DNA of 40,952 nucleotides from NCBI GenBank assembly GCA_019415435.1, contig DXZE01000002.1:1754-42705 (forward strand), read 5' to 3'. Below are positions 38,709 to 40,952 of the stretch, one piece after another; within the stretch, counting starts at the first letter, position 1, and each line of letters begins with the position of its first letter. The stretch comes from Erysipelotrichaceae bacterium (GTDB lineage: Bacteria; Bacillota_I; Bacilli_A; Erysipelotrichales; Erysipelotrichaceae). Below the pieces are notes generated by a model. The model was not told the DNA's origin. It searched no databases and worked only from the letters and a program-made list of their open reading frames with translations. Position numbers and translations under genes: made by a program.

Positions 38709-39635
38709 TTATTCTTCCTTCTTGGTGCCAGGTAACTTTAAATCATTATCTAATTCACCAGGATGATACTTTTCATATGCTTCAAACATCTGTTTGTTCT
38801 GTACATGTGTATAGATCTCAGTTGTCTGTATATTGGCATGTCCCAGTATCTCCTGAATGCTTCTGAGATCAGCGCCTCCCTGAAGCATATGTGTGGCATA
38901 GCTGTGACGCAGTTTATGAGGCGTTATATGCTTCTTAAAGCTTAATTCGATACATTTATCATGTAATAGTATTTCAACGTACTTAGGGGTTATTTTACGG
39001 CCATAGCGGTTAATAAAGAAAAGGTTTGTTTTCTGATGAATGAATCCTGGTCTGATAACATCCCTGTATTGTTTCAGAAAAGGGATTGAACCTCTTGGTA
39101 CAGGCACTACCCTTTCTTTATCTCCTTTTCCTAATACTCTTACAGTACCGGTATCTAGATCAACACGGTTTAAGGTTAATGAAACAGCTTCAGATACTCT
39201 TAAGCCGCAGGCATAGATCATTTCAAGAATGGCATGATTCAGATATTGTACAGGATCTGTATCATTAAAGCTGTTCATTAATCTGGTAATTTCTTCTACC
39301 GTACAATAGACAGGTAATTTCTTTGTGCTTTTATGTACTTCTATATTTAAAGAAGGGTCTGTTTCATTGCACATAAAAGCCATATCCTGATGGAAAGATC
39401 GGATAGATGCGGCCATACGTACCATGGAAGAAGATGCCTTATATGCAGATTGTTCTACAATAAAGGACTGTATCAATGATTCTGTAATATCTTTTGTATC
39501 ACTAACATGATGCTTCTCAAGCCAGGCAAAGTACTGTTTCAGATCTTCTTTGTAGGAAGTTACTGTATGCTGACTCTTGCCTTTCTGAATAGTTAAATGC
39601 ATCAGATATTCCTTACCGGCATCTTCCAGTTTCAT
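38709..39635 (-). CDS. xerD: tyrosine recombinase XerD
   Basis: Site-specific recombinase that resolves chromosome dimers at dif with XerC/XerD partners. 308 residues: an N-terminal core-binding SAM-like domain (HTVTSYKEDLKQYFAWL) and a catalytic domain with all residues: R in CGLRVSEAVSL, K in GKGDKERVVPV, H-x-x-R in HKLRHSYATHML, H in LGHANIQTTEIY and nucleophile Y in IYTHV. XerD rather than a mobile integrase, from length, lack of att repeats and housekeeping neighbours. Overlaps dinB by four bases. Confidence 0.88.
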   Translation of the reverse strand: MKLEDAGKEYLMHLTIQKGKSQHTVTSYKEDLKQYFAWLEKHHVSDTKDITESLIQSFIVEQSAYKASSSMVRMAASIRSFHQDMAFMCNETDPSLNIEVHKSTKKLPVYCTVEEITRLMNSFNDTDPVQYLNHAILEMIYACGLRVSEAVSLTLNRVDLDTGTVRVLGKGDKERVVPVPRGSIPFLKQYRDVIRPGFIHQKTNLFFINRYGRKITPKYVEILLHDKCIELSFKKHITPHKLRHSYATHMLQGGADLRSIQEILGHANIQTTEIYTHVQNKQMFEAYEKYHPGELDNDLKLPGTKKEE

Positions 39636-40813
39636 GAATTCTCCTTTTCAAGAAGTGTACTTGCTCTGACAAATGCTTTAGTGCCAAGCTGTCTGTTCAG
39701 ATCATTTAATACTTCTTTAGTTTCAAAAGCTTTATCTTCAGGTGTCTCTTCAAAAAGATTCAATTGCTGCTGAAGATCCTGTTCACTGGCAAAGTCACTG
39801 ACAGATAAACCTAATAATCGTACAGCTTCTCCTTCTTCATAATGATTATCAAATAACTGCATAGCCTGTACAAACAGATCATCTGCTTTCCATACAGGAT
39901 CTTTTAATTTGACGGATCTGTCTGCGTTTCTGAAGTCATAATAACAGATTCTGATCGATACATGATAACCGGCTTTATGATCTTTATAGAGCCTCTCTGA
40001 AAGCTTTCTGCTTAATGAGCGGAACAAGCCTCTGATTTCATCATAGTCTGTTACATCTTCCAGTAGTGTTTCACTGACACCCATGGACTTGGAATCAGAA
40101 TCTGTAATGAGTTTACGGTCATCATGACCATTGGCACGGGCAATGATTTCATCGGTGTTCTTGCCAAAGATCGGTATTAAATTTTCTTTCTTCTGATAAT
40201 GGGCAAGATCGCCAATTGTATTGATGTTTAATTCTTTCATGTAAGGCAATGTTCTCCTGCCTACACCTCTCATATCAGAGATTGGAAGAGGCCACATTTT
40301 ATCCGGTACATCCCGTATTCTTAATACGGTAATACCCATAGGCTTCTTCATATCACTTGCCATTTTGGCAAGAAACATGTTTGGACCTACCCCAATGGAA
40401 CAGCGTAAGCCTGTCTCTTTTAAGATTCTCTGCTGTATCTCCCAGGCCAGGTCCAGAGGTTTGGAATAAGTCATGATCTTTTCTGTAACATCAGCGTAGC
40501 ATTCATCAATCGATGCCTGTTCTACCTGATCCGTATACTGGTAGATGATATGCATAAACTGATGGGAAAGCTTGCGGTAGTATTCATAGTGACCGGGAAT
40601 AATCACTAGATCACGGCATAGTTTTTCTGCCTCGGCGATAGGCATGGCACTATGAATGCCATATGTTCTTGCTTCATAGCTTGCAGTTGCGACAACTGAC
40701 CTTCTTGTATGACCACTGACAACAACGGGTTTCCCTTTTAAAGAAGGATCCAGCAGTACTTCTGCACTGGCAAAAAAGGCATTGAGATCAATGTGAAAAT
40801 AGACTCTGCTCAT
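39632..40813 (-). CDS. dinB: DNA polymerase IV (DinB)
   Basis: Y-family error-prone polymerase for lesion bypass. 393 residues: FHIDLNAFFASAEV (metal Asp), VVVSGHTRRSVVATASYEAR, QASIDECYADVT (catalytic Asp-Glu), a thumb helix-hairpin-helix (ISDMRGVGRRTLPYMKEL), and a C-terminal little-finger domain. QLNLF at 350-354 is a good beta-clamp binding motif. ATGA overlap with the unknown upstream gene. No SOS box could be sought because its promoter is outside the window. Confidence 0.95.
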   Translation of the reverse strand: MSRVYFHIDLNAFFASAEVLLDPSLKGKPVVVSGHTRRSVVATASYEARTYGIHSAMPIAEAEKLCRDLVIIPGHYEYYRKLSHQFMHIIYQYTDQVEQASIDECYADVTEKIMTYSKPLDLAWEIQQRILKETGLRCSIGVGPNMFLAKMASDMKKPMGITVLRIRDVPDKMWPLPISDMRGVGRRTLPYMKELNINTIGDLAHYQKKENLIPIFGKNTDEIIARANGHDDRKLITDSDSKSMGVSETLLEDVTDYDEIRGLFRSLSRKLSERLYKDHKAGYHVSIRICYYDFRNADRSVKLKDPVWKADDLFVQAMQLFDNHYEEGEAVRLLGLSVSDFASEQDLQQQLNLFEETPEDKAFETKEVLNDLNRQLGTKAFVRASTLLEKENS

Positions 40814-40952
40814 GCCTTCTGATTTCTCCTGTATAGCTCTCTTGCGGCTTTCTTTGCGGCATCTGTTATCTCACCATTTGCGATTAAAGCAAGCTGGTTA
40901 ATGGTTTCTTCTTCATTCAGTTCCTTAACAGTTGTATGTGTTTCCTTGTCAT
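40810..40952 (-). CDS. unknown protein, C-terminal part (truncated by window edge)
   Basis: The last 46 codons of a minus-strand gene, read from the right edge to a TGA overlapping the dinB start. The sequence is hydrophilic and helical, with KELNEEETINQLALIANGEI and AAKKAARELYRRNQKA. I do not recognise it. The ATGA overlap suggests co-transcription with dinB and xerD. Confidence 0.6.
   Translation of the reverse strand, partial: DKETHTTVKELNEEETINQLALIANGEITDAAKKAARELYRRNQKA

Noticed and set aside
38709..39635. Tyrosine recombinase as an integrase of a mobile element
   Set aside because: There are no flanking tRNA, att repeats, excisionase or phage genes. Length and neighbours fit chromosomal XerD.
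1..40952. CRISPR arrays, tRNA/rRNA genes, insertion sequences, prophage
   Set aside because: No regularly spaced repeats, tRNA-like cloverleaf outside genes, transposase or phage structural genes were seen by eye.

Overview
This is a low-to-mid GC, gene-dense chromosomal segment of a Firmicutes (Bacillota) bacterium. Typical Firmicutes features include an alaS T-box leader, Spx, the IreB-RuvX-YrzB-MltG cluster, RecD2 and YlxM. A full butyrate operon, competence genes and an unusually short SMC fit an anaerobic gut or oral lineage. I lean towards Erysipelotrichia, but that is inference, not shown. There are no rRNAs, tRNAs, prophages, insertion sequences or CRISPR arrays.

Layout: 1-842 is the 3' part of a YitT-type membrane protein, followed by a decayed lipoprotein gene. 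1.5-6.0 kb holds spx with its own promoter and terminator, then an overlapping set: mnmA, a CPBP membrane protease and recD2. 6.1-8.9 kb is a minus-strand ABC importer (ATPase, permease, lipoprotein binding protein) of the TrpXYZ kind. It diverges from alaS (9.3-12.0 kb), which carries an alanine T-box riboswitch. 12.1-16.4 kb is ireB-ruvX-yrzB-mltG-nudix-udk-greA. 16.4-22.9 kb is comEA-comEC-holA-DNA glycosylase-U32 protein-mscL. 22.9-29.3 kb is smc-ftsY-ylxM-ackA-nrnA. An HU gene (plus) and coaD (minus) converge on a shared terminator.

30.4-38.6 kb is the metabolic centrepiece. One plus-strand run, ptb-buk-thl-crt-hbd-bcd-etfB-etfA, encodes every step from two acetyl-CoA to butyrate plus ATP by the phosphotransbutyrylase/butyrate kinase route. 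Its promoter region holds an 18-bp Rex-like redox operator lying exactly over the spacer and -10 box, a second Rex-like site, an 18-bp perfect palindrome and a cre-like CcpA site. This suggests control by NADH/NAD+ and carbon status. 38.7-40.95 kb is minus strand: an unidentified truncated gene, dinB and a XerD-type recombinase.

Most genes are housekeeping. The points most worth a second look are the Rex/cre architecture of the butyrate promoter, a 15-bp perfect inverted repeat inside the catalytic motif of nrnA, the shortened SMC arms, ackA coupled to smc-ftsY-ylxM, the 41-residue duplication in the cytoplasmic tail of MltG, the three extra cysteines at the Spx C-terminus, the ComEC lacking the usual SGLH-type motif, and a near-leaderless mnmA.
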